The notes below the pieces were generated by a model. That model had not been told where the DNA came from. It made no database searches and saw only the letters and a program-made list of their open reading frames with translations. This document shows positions 8,224 to 15,107 of a DNA stretch of 64,000 bases, piece after piece. The stretch is taken from NCBI GenBank assembly GCA_002420145.1, contig DIHL01000055.1:34913-98912 (forward strand), read 5' to 3'. Each line of letters starts with the position of its first letter. The stretch's first letter is position 1. The translations under genes and the position numbers were made by a program. The stretch is from Bacteroidetes bacterium UBA5697. GTDB taxonomy: Bacteria; Bacteroidota; Bacteroidia; B-17B0; Aurantibacillaceae.

Positions 8224-9696
8224 TTACCTAATTGCTATTACAAGAGCTCCAGTATTCTTATAATACTTAACGCCTTGAAATTTCACTCTATTATTTTTAT
8301 AAAAACTCAAATTATAAGGCGGAAATAATACTAAATACTCATATTGCTGCAATTCTTTTTGTGAAGCATCCAATCGATTAGGAAAAGCCGTATTGATACT
8401 TTTACCATCAAACTTAAATTTGTATTTATCTGTTATTTGATAGTAGTTGCGATATACGCCAAATAACTCAGGGGCAATGCCTACACGTTTTGCTCCTATA
8501 CTATCTAAATAGGTAAAACAGGCTTTTGTATCGGCTTGTTGCCAATAATCAAAACTTTTATGCAAACTAATCGTCATTATAAAATGAAAAGTGAGTACGC
8601 CACTTATTGTATATACAGCTATAGCTTTTATTTTTTGTTTGATTGATACCGTGTATATAAACCCTGCTAATACCATCGCGATTAAAGGGTAAAACATAAA
8701 AGCCGTGCGATACGTAGGATATAAAACGTCAAAACACCATTTATTAAACACCGTTAATGCTAACATAATTAGCAAAACCGAACTCCCAAAGGTGTACCAA
8801 GTACATTTATGTGATTTATGAAAACGTATGCCGTAAATAGCTGAAACCAATACCAAAATACAAAGTATATAGGCTAATACTTGAATAACAGATATACTTA
8901 AAATACCATCATGATAAATCCAAGTATGCACGTAGCCCATAAAAATACCGGTTACCAAATCCTCCGCACCATAAGCACCTATATCGTTTGAGCAGCTTGT
9001 AATAAACAGCAAGGCCTTTATAACAAGAGCAGAAATTCCAATAACATATATCAATTCCAAATAAAAGAGTTTTTCTCTTAAAAAACTAAAACCTTGTTTT
9101 AAATAGTATTTGTAAAAATAGAGTAAACTAAAAGCGGCGAAAAAATAAAAGAAATTAAAATTGGCAATAGCGGCCATGCCAGCAAAAAATAACGATAACA
9201 ATGATAGATTACGCCCTGCCTTGCCGGCAGGCAGGTTCTTAGTTTTTGACGCTAAAAAATAACAAGTAATGCTCAATACTTCAAACATTAAAGCCGTAGA
9301 ATAGCCACGCGCTAAGGATAAATAATCAATTAAAAAGGGACTTAATACAGCAACCGAAAAAGCAAAAACTTTAGTTGGAAGATCTTTAAAACTTTTAATC
9401 CAAAAATATATAGTGGTTAAAAATACACCTGACGATAATAAAGTAAACCATCGTAATTGACTCGTCTTTTCTAAACCAAATAAAATAGAGGTTTTCATGG
9501 CTAAAAAATTAAACCAATGTGTATTGCCAGTACAAAGAGTTTCAACCCACCAAAAATGTTTAGCATTATAAAATGAATAAGCTTCGTCATGAGTCATCAC
9601 CACACTCACTGCTCTTACTACCACATAAAACATGATAGCATATACCAAAAAAAAGAAAGTGGTATTTGTTATGAATCGTGATTTGATATTTTGCAT
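8224..9696 (-). CDS. GT-C fold membrane glycosyltransferase (GT39/ArnT-like), copy 1
   Basis: Polytopic inner-membrane protein of 490 residues with about ten to twelve hydrophobic segments. The first luminal loop has THDEAYSFYNAKHFWW, with Asp37-Glu38 at the place of the catalytic acidic motif of GT-C enzymes that use polyprenyl-phosphate sugars. The tail after about residue 400 is a soluble domain ending VLFPPYNLSFYKNNRVKF. It is a paralogue of the adjacent upstream gene, sharing GNTHWFNF, LARGYS, AIANFNFFYFF and CSNDIGAYGAEDLVTG. Residues 154-162 (NLPAGKAGR) are extra relative to the paralogue and correspond to a palindrome at 9215-9235. The sugar and acceptor are unknown. Confidence 0.72.
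   Translation of the reverse strand: MQNIKSRFITNTTFFFLVYAIMFYVVVRAVSVVMTHDEAYSFYNAKHFWWVETLCTGNTHWFNFLAMKTSILFGLEKTSQLRWFTLLSSGVFLTTIYFWIKSFKDLPTKVFAFSVAVLSPFLIDYLSLARGYSTALMFEVLSITCYFLASKTKNLPAGKAGRNLSLLSLFFAGMAAIANFNFFYFFAAFSLLYFYKYYLKQGFSFLREKLFYLELIYVIGISALVIKALLFITSCSNDIGAYGAEDLVTGIFMGYVHTWIYHDGILSISVIQVLAYILCILVLVSAIYGIRFHKSHKCTWYTFGSSVLLIMLALTVFNKWCFDVLYPTYRTAFMFYPLIAMVLAGFIYTVSIKQKIKAIAVYTISGVLTFHFIMTISLHKSFDYWQQADTKACFTYLDSIGAKRVGIAPELFGVYRNYYQITDKYKFKFDGKSINTAFPNRLDASQKELQQYEYLVLFPPYNLSFYKNNRVKFQGVKYYKNTGALVIAIR
9215..9235. repeat. In-frame palindromic insertion in a glycosyltransferase gene
   Basis: A GC-rich imperfect palindrome centred on gccggc (9223-9228), in an otherwise AT-rich gene, encodes the LPAGKAG stretch. 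The adjacent paralogue runs straight from its TTTDKKF segment into IVSLSLLFAG without these nine residues. The insertion is therefore directly visible as a 27-nt length difference that preserves the frame. Confidence 0.75.
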
Positions 9697-9712
9697 GCTT
9701 ATGATAAAGCTA

Positions 9713-11152
9713 TTATTTCTTTTCCACTTTCACAACAAGTGCTTGAGTGTTAGGGAAAAATTTTACCGCTTTCAATTTTATATCTTTTTCTTTATAGTAA
9801 TTTAAATTATAAGGAGGCAACAATAACAAATAATCGAAGTCTTTTAAATGATGGTTGAATATGTACTTTTGATTGGTTTTGTATTCATTGATAGACTCTG
9901 CATAAAAAGGGGCGTTGGTGTATTGATAATATTTTAAGTAAACAAAATATACCTCAACCGCCAAGCAAACTTTTTTTGCTTTTAAACTTCCCAGGTATTC
10001 AAAATATTGATTGGTATTCATGCAATAAGAATGATCGTAGCCCGATACCAATTTTGCGTTTACACTAAAATTAATCATCAACAATACACTTCCTAGATAA
10101 AGCAAACTGTTTTTAAGTATAGTTTTAATAGAGATATAATTAAAAAACAGAACGATAACTATCACTATTAATGGATAAAACATCAAGGCTGTTCTTTCGG
10201 TTGGATATAATACATGAAACACCCAATTATTAAATACTACTAAGAACAACATACCCAATAATATTAAACTAGAATAGTAATACAAGTTATTAGCATGTCG
10301 TTTAAATGTTGCTAATCCATATACACCAGCCAATAATACTAATCCTAGTAAACCATACCCTAACAGGTTTTTAAATAAAGAAGGGATTGAAAATTGACCA
10401 TAAATTAATGTATCGATAATACTTCCAAATACAGAAGTTACTAAATCCTCTCCTCCAAAACTCCCAATATCATTAGAACATTCTTTAATAAATGCTAACG
10501 CTCTGAGTACTAAAAAAACAATGCCTAAGGCATACAAACCATCAATATAAAATTGTTTGTTTTTTAAACAGTCAAATCTGTTTTGAAAATAATGTTTATG
10601 AAAATAAATCGCAGCAAAGGGCATAAAAAAGTAAAAGAAATTAAAATTGGCAATGGCACTGCAACCAGCAAATAAAAGCGATAAGGATACTATAAATTTC
10701 TTATCTGTAGTGGTATAAAAACACAAGCTTAATACCATAAAACATAAAGCAGCCGAATAACCTCTTGCTAAGGTTAAATATTCAATTACGTATGGATTTA
10801 AAAACAGAATCGAAAAAGCAAAGAGCTTGATAACCAAATTATCTAGTGACTTTATCCAAAGATACCCTACATACAAAAAGATAATCCCCGACAATAAACT
10901 AAACCACCTTAAATGCCAAGCCTTTTCGAAACCTAATAATAAAGAGGCTTTTATCGCTGCAAAGTTAAACCAATGTGTGTTTCCCGAACACAAAGTCTCC
11001 AACCACCAAAAATGCTTAACATTAAAATACGACCATGCTTCGTCATCTGTTATATCAACAAAGTAAGTTCTTAGTATCAAATACAAAGACATGATAATCC
11101 ATGCCGTAAAAAACAAAAGGTTGAACTTAGACTTGGAGTGGGCAGCTTGCAT
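9713..11152 (-). CDS. GT-C fold membrane glycosyltransferase (GT39/ArnT-like), copy 2
   Basis: A 479-residue polytopic membrane protein and tandem paralogue of the next gene downstream, with a 16-nt gap. DITDDEAWSYFNVKHFWW places Asp37-Glu38 in the first external loop, as in GT-C transferases. Other shared blocks are CSGNTHWFNFAA, LTLARGYSAA, CSNDIGSFGGEDLVTS, LYPTERTALMFYPLI and LLLLPPYNLNYYKE. The copies have clearly diverged along their whole length, so the duplication is not recent. They could act in sequence or on different acceptors in glycan or lipid-linked sugar assembly. No cognate polyprenyl-phosphate glycosyltransferase is adjacent. It begins downstream of the terminator that closes the PPIase operon. 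Confidence 0.72.
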   Translation of the reverse strand: MQAAHSKSKFNLLFFTAWIIMSLYLILRTYFVDITDDEAWSYFNVKHFWWLETLCSGNTHWFNFAAIKASLLLGFEKAWHLRWFSLLSGIIFLYVGYLWIKSLDNLVIKLFAFSILFLNPYVIEYLTLARGYSAALCFMVLSLCFYTTTDKKFIVSLSLLFAGCSAIANFNFFYFFMPFAAIYFHKHYFQNRFDCLKNKQFYIDGLYALGIVFLVLRALAFIKECSNDIGSFGGEDLVTSVFGSIIDTLIYGQFSIPSLFKNLLGYGLLGLVLLAGVYGLATFKRHANNLYYYSSLILLGMLFLVVFNNWVFHVLYPTERTALMFYPLIVIVIVLFFNYISIKTILKNSLLYLGSVLLMINFSVNAKLVSGYDHSYCMNTNQYFEYLGSLKAKKVCLAVEVYFVYLKYYQYTNAPFYAESINEYKTNQKYIFNHHLKDFDYLLLLPPYNLNYYKEKDIKLKAVKFFPNTQALVVKVEKK

Positions 11153-11182
11153 GTATTAAATATACTAAACAATTGTAAAAGA

Positions 11183-11213
11183 AAAAGGCTTCGCATTTCT
11201 GCGAAGCCTTTTT
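11183..11213 (-). terminator. Terminator of the tatA-PPIase operon
   Basis: A perfect stem aaggcttcgca / tgcgaagcctt with a four-base loop, extended by A and T runs on both sides, lies 17 nt after the last stop of the operon. The symmetry means it could work in both orientations. Here it separates two same-strand transcription units. Confidence 0.9.
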
Positions 11214-11229
11214 AATTTTAATTCTATTC

Positions 11230-12294
11230 TTAGTTTACTTTGATTAATTCTACATCAAATACTAACCAAGAGTTTGGAGGAATAACTGGAGGGTATCCAT
11301 TTGCTCCGTAACCTAAGTTAGCTGGGATAATTAATTTAGCTTTTCCACCTGGTTTTAATAATTGTAATCCTTCTGTCCAACCTGGAATTACTTGATTTAA
11401 ACCAAATGTAGCTGGCTGTCCTCTGTCTACTGAACTATCAAACTTGTTACCATTTAATAAATAACCTGAATAGTGAACTGTAACGCTACTAGTCGCTTTT
11501 GGACTTTCACCTTCTCCTTCTTTCTCAATAATATATCTTAAACCACTTGGAGTTGTTTTAGCAGCACCATACGTTTCGTTTAATACTTTATCCATTTTTT
11601 CTTGCTCTGCTTTAGCTTTAGCTTCTGCTTTAGCGCCAGCATTTGCTTTTTCAAATTCAAACACTTTAGCAGCATCAAACGCTTCTGCTTCTTTACCTTT
11701 ACGTAAAATCACTAAATGTTTTAATAAGTCGTTTCCTTTAATTGAATCAACAACAGATTGACCTTGAATAACGTGTCCAAAAACAGTGTGTTTTCCATCT
11801 AACCATTCAGTTTTAACATGAGTGATAAAGAACTGAGAACCATTTGTGCCAGGTCCAGCATTTGCCATAGATAAAATACCAGGGCCAGTATGTTTTAATG
11901 TTTCATCAAACTCATCTCCAAATTTATATCCAGGATCTCCAGTACCTGTTCCAAGTGGGCAACCACCTTGAATCATGAAATTAGGAATGACACGGTGAAA
12001 TTTTAAACTATCATAATAAGCAACGCCATCTGCTTTTGCTGTGTTTTTAATAACACCTTCTGCTAAGCCAACAAAGTTAGCAACCGTCATAGGTGTTTTT
12101 TTAAACTCTAATGCACAGTATATATCCCCTTTAGCTGTTTCAAATTTGGCATACATGCCATCTGGTTGTTTACTTAAAAATTCTTTATCCATTTTACTTA
12201 ATTTTACTTTTTTAGGTTTTTTAGGTTTATCTTGGTTCGCTACTAATCCTAAGGATACTAGAGCAAATAGAGAAGCTAAAATTATTTTTTTCAT
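11230..12294 (-). CDS. Dual peptidyl-prolyl isomerase: cyclophilin fused to FKBP
   Basis: Exported 354-residue protein with two different PPIase folds. After the signal peptide (MKKIILASLFALVSLGLVAN) comes a cyclophilin domain (about 45-220) with FHRVIPNFMIQGG, GSQFFITHVKTEWLDGKHTVFGHV and the active-site Arg in FHRV. A charged Ala/Glu/Lys linker (about 225-245) follows. The FKBP domain (about 250-354) has VTVHYSGYLLNGNKFDSS, QVIPGWTEGLQLL and IPANLGYGANGYPPVIPPN. It should assist proline isomerisation in folding of periplasmic or surface proteins. It ends a run of three FKBP lipoproteins and tatA. The domain order cyclophilin-then-FKBP is that of the bacterial dual immunophilins. Confidence 0.95.
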   Translation of the reverse strand: MKKIILASLFALVSLGLVANQDKPKKPKKVKLSKMDKEFLSKQPDGMYAKFETAKGDIYCALEFKKTPMTVANFVGLAEGVIKNTAKADGVAYYDSLKFHRVIPNFMIQGGCPLGTGTGDPGYKFGDEFDETLKHTGPGILSMANAGPGTNGSQFFITHVKTEWLDGKHTVFGHVIQGQSVVDSIKGNDLLKHLVILRKGKEAEAFDAAKVFEFEKANAGAKAEAKAKAEQEKMDKVLNETYGAAKTTPSGLRYIIEKEGEGESPKATSSVTVHYSGYLLNGNKFDSSVDRGQPATFGLNQVIPGWTEGLQLLKPGGKAKLIIPANLGYGANGYPPVIPPNSWLVFDVELIKVN

Positions 12295-12323
12295 TTTTTA
12301 TTTATTTTATGTTTAATCAAAGA

Positions 12324-13244
12324 TTATTGCATGCCTGGTTGAGCTTGACCCGCTTTAAAATCAATTAATTCTACTTCGAATAACAATGTAGAATATGGAG
12401 GAATTGGTCCGCCACCTCTTGGTCCATACGCTAAAGCTGAAGGAATGATTAATTTTGCTTTACTTCCTTTTGTCATTAATTGAATAGCCTCTGTCCAACC
12501 TGGAATTACTTGGTTTAAAGGGAATGTTGTAGGTTCTCCTCTATCTAATGAACTATCAAATTTAGTTCCGTCTAATAAAGTTCCTGTGTAATGAACAGTA
12601 ACAACATCTGTAGCTTTAGGATGATCTTTACCTTTCCCTTTTTGAGTTTCAATAAAAATTAAACCACTCGTTGTTGGAGCATTCGTAATTTTATTAGAAG
12701 CTAAGTAAGCATCTAATTTAGGTTTTTCGCCCTCTGCTAATTGAGCTATTTCAGCTTCTTGTTTCTTTTGGTTTTCATCTAACTCTTTCTTAGTCTTAAT
12801 TTCTACCATTTTAATAGTAATCTGCAACTTATCGCCTGGCTTTGCAAAAGGAGGTAATGCTTGCATTTTATTTGTTTTTAAGAAAAATGAATCGGCGCTA
12901 ATAATAAAAGCTGCGCTATCATTTTTTGCCATCATTGTAAAGGCATCTTCTAAACTTCCTTGAAAAGAAGATTTTGGTAAAATATTACGCACTGTTCCAG
13001 AACCATCTTCTGAATTCAACTTAGAGTCAAATAAAACTGAATCAGAAGTTGCACGTTTTAAAACATAAACAACTTTATAACTAATTCCATCTCCAACAGC
13101 TGCTTTAACGCCAGCTTCGTCTTGAGTAAAAAATTGGTAATGTAATCCGTTTTCAGCTTTTGTAAAGCCTTCGAATTCTGATTTGTTACAAGATACAAGT
13201 CCTACTAATAAAGCAGAACCTAATAACATAGTGATTTTGTTCAT
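12324..13244 (-). CDS. FKBP-type peptidyl-prolyl isomerase lipoprotein
   Basis: A 306-residue lipoprotein with signal peptide and lipobox LVSC (Cys19). The C-terminal FKBP domain (about 195-300) is complete: VTVHYTGTLLDGTKFDSSLD, QVIPGWTEAIQLM and IIPSALAYGPRGGGPIPPYS. The N half (about 45-155) has a similar but degenerate pattern (VLKRATSDSVLFDSKLNS...GSLEDAF), which suggests an ancient duplicated FKBP unit that lost its active-site aromatics. It probably acts in the periplasm, anchored to a membrane. It lies 5 nt from the upstream FKBP gene and 29 nt from the next. Confidence 0.93.
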   Translation of the reverse strand: MNKITMLLGSALLVGLVSCNKSEFEGFTKAENGLHYQFFTQDEAGVKAAVGDGISYKVVYVLKRATSDSVLFDSKLNSEDGSGTVRNILPKSSFQGSLEDAFTMMAKNDSAAFIISADSFFLKTNKMQALPPFAKPGDKLQITIKMVEIKTKKELDENQKKQEAEIAQLAEGEKPKLDAYLASNKITNAPTTSGLIFIETQKGKGKDHPKATDVVTVHYTGTLLDGTKFDSSLDRGEPTTFPLNQVIPGWTEAIQLMTKGSKAKLIIPSALAYGPRGGGPIPPYSTLLFEVELIDFKAGQAQPGMQ

Positions 13245-13249
13245 TTTTT

Positions 13250-14131
13250 TTATTTTATATCTATTATTTTAATATTGTAAACTAGAGGTGTATAAGGAGG
13301 GATAGAACCATTACTACTTCCTAATTCGCCAAAAGCCAGTCGCGAAGGTACTATTATTTTTGTAGTTTCTCCTTTTTTTAATGAGCCTATAACAATATTT
13401 AACCCATTAATTAACTGATCTGGAGTTCCGTAAATAAACTCAAGAATTTGTTCTGTTTTTTCTACAGGCTTACCGTCTAAAAATGTGCCTTGATAGGCAA
13501 TTTTAATTTTTTTGCCCGCACTTACTTTTTCTGCATTAGTACTTGTTTTATTTAAAACATAAATCCCATTGCCATCAGCTTTCACAAACTTGTAATTTTG
13601 TAACAAATAACAATCAATAATTTGCAGTTCTTGTAATTCTGTATCTTCTTCCTCATCCTGCCCTGTAGAGGTTCTTTTTAATGACTGATATTCTGCTCTT
13701 GAAATAATTTGAGTTAAACAAACGTCAAACTTTACCAAAGAATCTTTTGAGCAAAATTCAGGAACAATCGTATCAAAGTATTCTCTAAAAAGCACTGAAG
13801 GTTTTATTAAAAAGGATATACTATCACCTTCTACCAATTTTAAAAAGTGATTGACACAAGAACCCTTTATATTATTAGAACCCAAAGAAATAAATAAGCC
13901 ATTAGAGGCATCGTGTTTAGTATCCCAAAACACAGAATCGGACTGTGTTTTCATAACGGCCTCCAAAACCACTACGCTTTCTGGTAAAGGACTCTCATTT
14001 CCATCGCCAATTGCTAAAAGTTTATAGTAATATCCACTTATATCTCTTGTGTAGCCTTCCAACTGATTATCTCTACTGCAAGATATTGCCAAAACCAGCA
14101 CCAACAGAAGTAGTTTTATCTTCTTAAACAT
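13250..14131 (-). CDS. FKBP-like lipoprotein, divergent
   Basis: A 293-residue lipoprotein with lipobox AISC (Cys18) after MFKKIKLLLLVLVLAIS. It has the same two-unit layout as the next gene. The N unit contains VVLEAVMKTQSDSVFWDTKH and the C unit contains IKIAYQGTFLDGKPVEKTEQ, QLINGLNIVIGSLKKGE and IVPSRLAFGELGSSNGSIPP. The C unit has the FKBP fold pattern, but the usual FDSS and VIPGW active-site blocks are altered (VEKT, LINGL), so isomerase activity is doubtful and a chaperone-like or structural role is possible. It is separated from gldI by 6 nt. Confidence 0.85.
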   Translation of the reverse strand: MFKKIKLLLLVLVLAISCSRDNQLEGYTRDISGYYYKLLAIGDGNESPLPESVVVLEAVMKTQSDSVFWDTKHDASNGLFISLGSNNIKGSCVNHFLKLVEGDSISFLIKPSVLFREYFDTIVPEFCSKDSLVKFDVCLTQIISRAEYQSLKRTSTGQDEEEDTELQELQIIDCYLLQNYKFVKADGNGIYVLNKTSTNAEKVSAGKKIKIAYQGTFLDGKPVEKTEQILEFIYGTPDQLINGLNIVIGSLKKGETTKIIVPSRLAFGELGSSNGSIPPYTPLVYNIKIIDIK

Positions 14132-14137
14132 ACTTTA

Positions 14138-14704
14138 TTAATTAGATTGGGTTTTGGTAACCGATAAAATCTCAATATCATAAACAATAGGAGATTGAGG
14201 TGGTATTTTTTTAGAATCACCCAACAAACCATGAGCTAAGTGAGAAGGAATTAAAATCAAGGCTTTGTCTCCAGATTTAAGAAACAATAACGCTTTATGT
14301 AATCCATTTTCGATGTTTTCCATTCCAACTCTAAATTCTTTAGAGCCATCTGTTTTAGAAGAATAACACTCCGTTCCGTCTAACAAAGAAACGGTATAGT
14401 TAATTTTAACAATATCATCGTTTTTAATAGAATCTCCTTTTGTAGAAGCTTTATAAACATAATAACGAATACCACTAGTTGTTTTCACAAAAGTCATTTG
14501 ATGAGATTTTTGATAATAATCCATCTCATCATTTTCTTTGACAACAACTTGTTGGTTAGCTTTTACAAACTGCTGCTTTACTTTTTCGTGATTAAATTCA
14601 TTCCCGTCTTGTTTCTCTGTTTTTGTACCACAAGAAGACAAAAAGACAAAAAGACCTGTTACGCAAAGAAACAAGCCTCTATTTATAAAATTCTTAACGC
14701 CCAT
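14138..14704 (-). CDS. gldI: GldI-like gliding-associated FKBP lipoprotein
   Basis: A 188-residue lipoprotein (lipobox LSSC, Cys25) with a single FKBP domain at about 80-182: IVKINYTVSLLDGTECYSS, NIENGLHKALLFLKSGDKA and IPSHLAHGLLGDSKKIPPQS. Size, lipid anchor and single domain match GldI, the peptidyl-prolyl isomerase required for gliding in Flavobacterium johnsoniae, probably by assisting folding of T9SS or gliding proteins. The window also encodes gldKLMN, consistent with that role. It lies 9 nt downstream of tatA. Assignment to GldI rather than another FKBP lipoprotein is inferred from size and context. Confidence 0.8.
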   Translation of the reverse strand: MGVKNFINRGLFLCVTGLFVFLSSCGTKTEKQDGNEFNHEKVKQQFVKANQQVVVKENDEMDYYQKSHQMTFVKTTSGIRYYVYKASTKGDSIKNDDIVKINYTVSLLDGTECYSSKTDGSKEFRVGMENIENGLHKALLFLKSGDKALILIPSHLAHGLLGDSKKIPPQSPIVYDIEILSVTKTQSN

Positions 14705-14713
14705 GAAAATCGT

Positions 14714-14974
14714 TTACTTATTATCGGAAAGTGTATCTACCTCTTTCTTCACTTCCTGAATATGTTCCTGGATAGTGTTTGTTATCCCTCCAGTTCCTTG
14801 CATGACATCTTTTTGAACACCATTAGCAGCATCTTTAAATTCTCTGATGCCTTTACCTAAGGCTTTAGCAATATTTGGCACGCCTTTCCCACCAAACATT
14901 AACAAAATAACAAGAAGTATTAAAACAACCTCTCCGCCACCTAAATTTAAAAATAAAACAAATAGAGAATTCAT
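14714..14974 (-). CDS. tatA: Sec-independent translocase subunit TatA/TatB family
   Basis: Twin-arginine translocation pore subunit. One N-terminal membrane helix (LNLGGGEVVLILLVILLMFGG) is followed by the hinge GGKGVPNIAKALGKGIREFK, the hallmark amphipathic helix, and a charged tail. I chose the ATG at 14974, giving 86 residues, because the frame upstream of it offers only a GTG and a TAttTTTG promoter box lies between the two. TatC is not in the window. It heads an operon with four PPIases. Confidence 0.9.
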   Translation of the reverse strand: MNSLFVLFLNLGGGEVVLILLVILLMFGGKGVPNIAKALGKGIREFKDAANGVQKDVMQGTGGITNTIQEHIQEVKKEVDTLSDNK

Positions 14975-14978
14975 GATG

Positions 14979-14986
14979 CAAAAATA
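14979..14986 (-). promoter_or_regulatory. Candidate -7 box of the tatA-gldI-PPIase operon
   Basis: The minus strand reads TATTTTTG, an exact TAnnTTTG match, only 4 nt before the tatA ATG at 14974. This would give an almost leaderless mRNA. It supports the downstream ATG as the start, because the GTG at 14989 would lie upstream of the transcription start. Confidence 0.5.
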
Positions 14987-15075
14987 CACATTAAGAATCT
15001 AATAATTAGCAGAATTTAATAGACGATTGGTGATTTTTTGTTAACCAATAATGTGAGAATTAATAATAAATGTTA

Positions 15076-15083
15076 TATTTTTG
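15076..15083 (+). promoter_or_regulatory. Candidate -7 box for the 1242-aa secreted protein gene
   Basis: TATTTTTG matches the Bacteroidota consensus TAnnTTTG exactly, 24 nt before the ATG at 15108. The next bases are A-rich, as is typical of strong leaders in this phylum. A well-placed TTG at -33 is not evident. Confidence 0.5.
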
Positions 15084-15107
15084 TAGAAAATCTGAATTAA
15101 AATCAAA

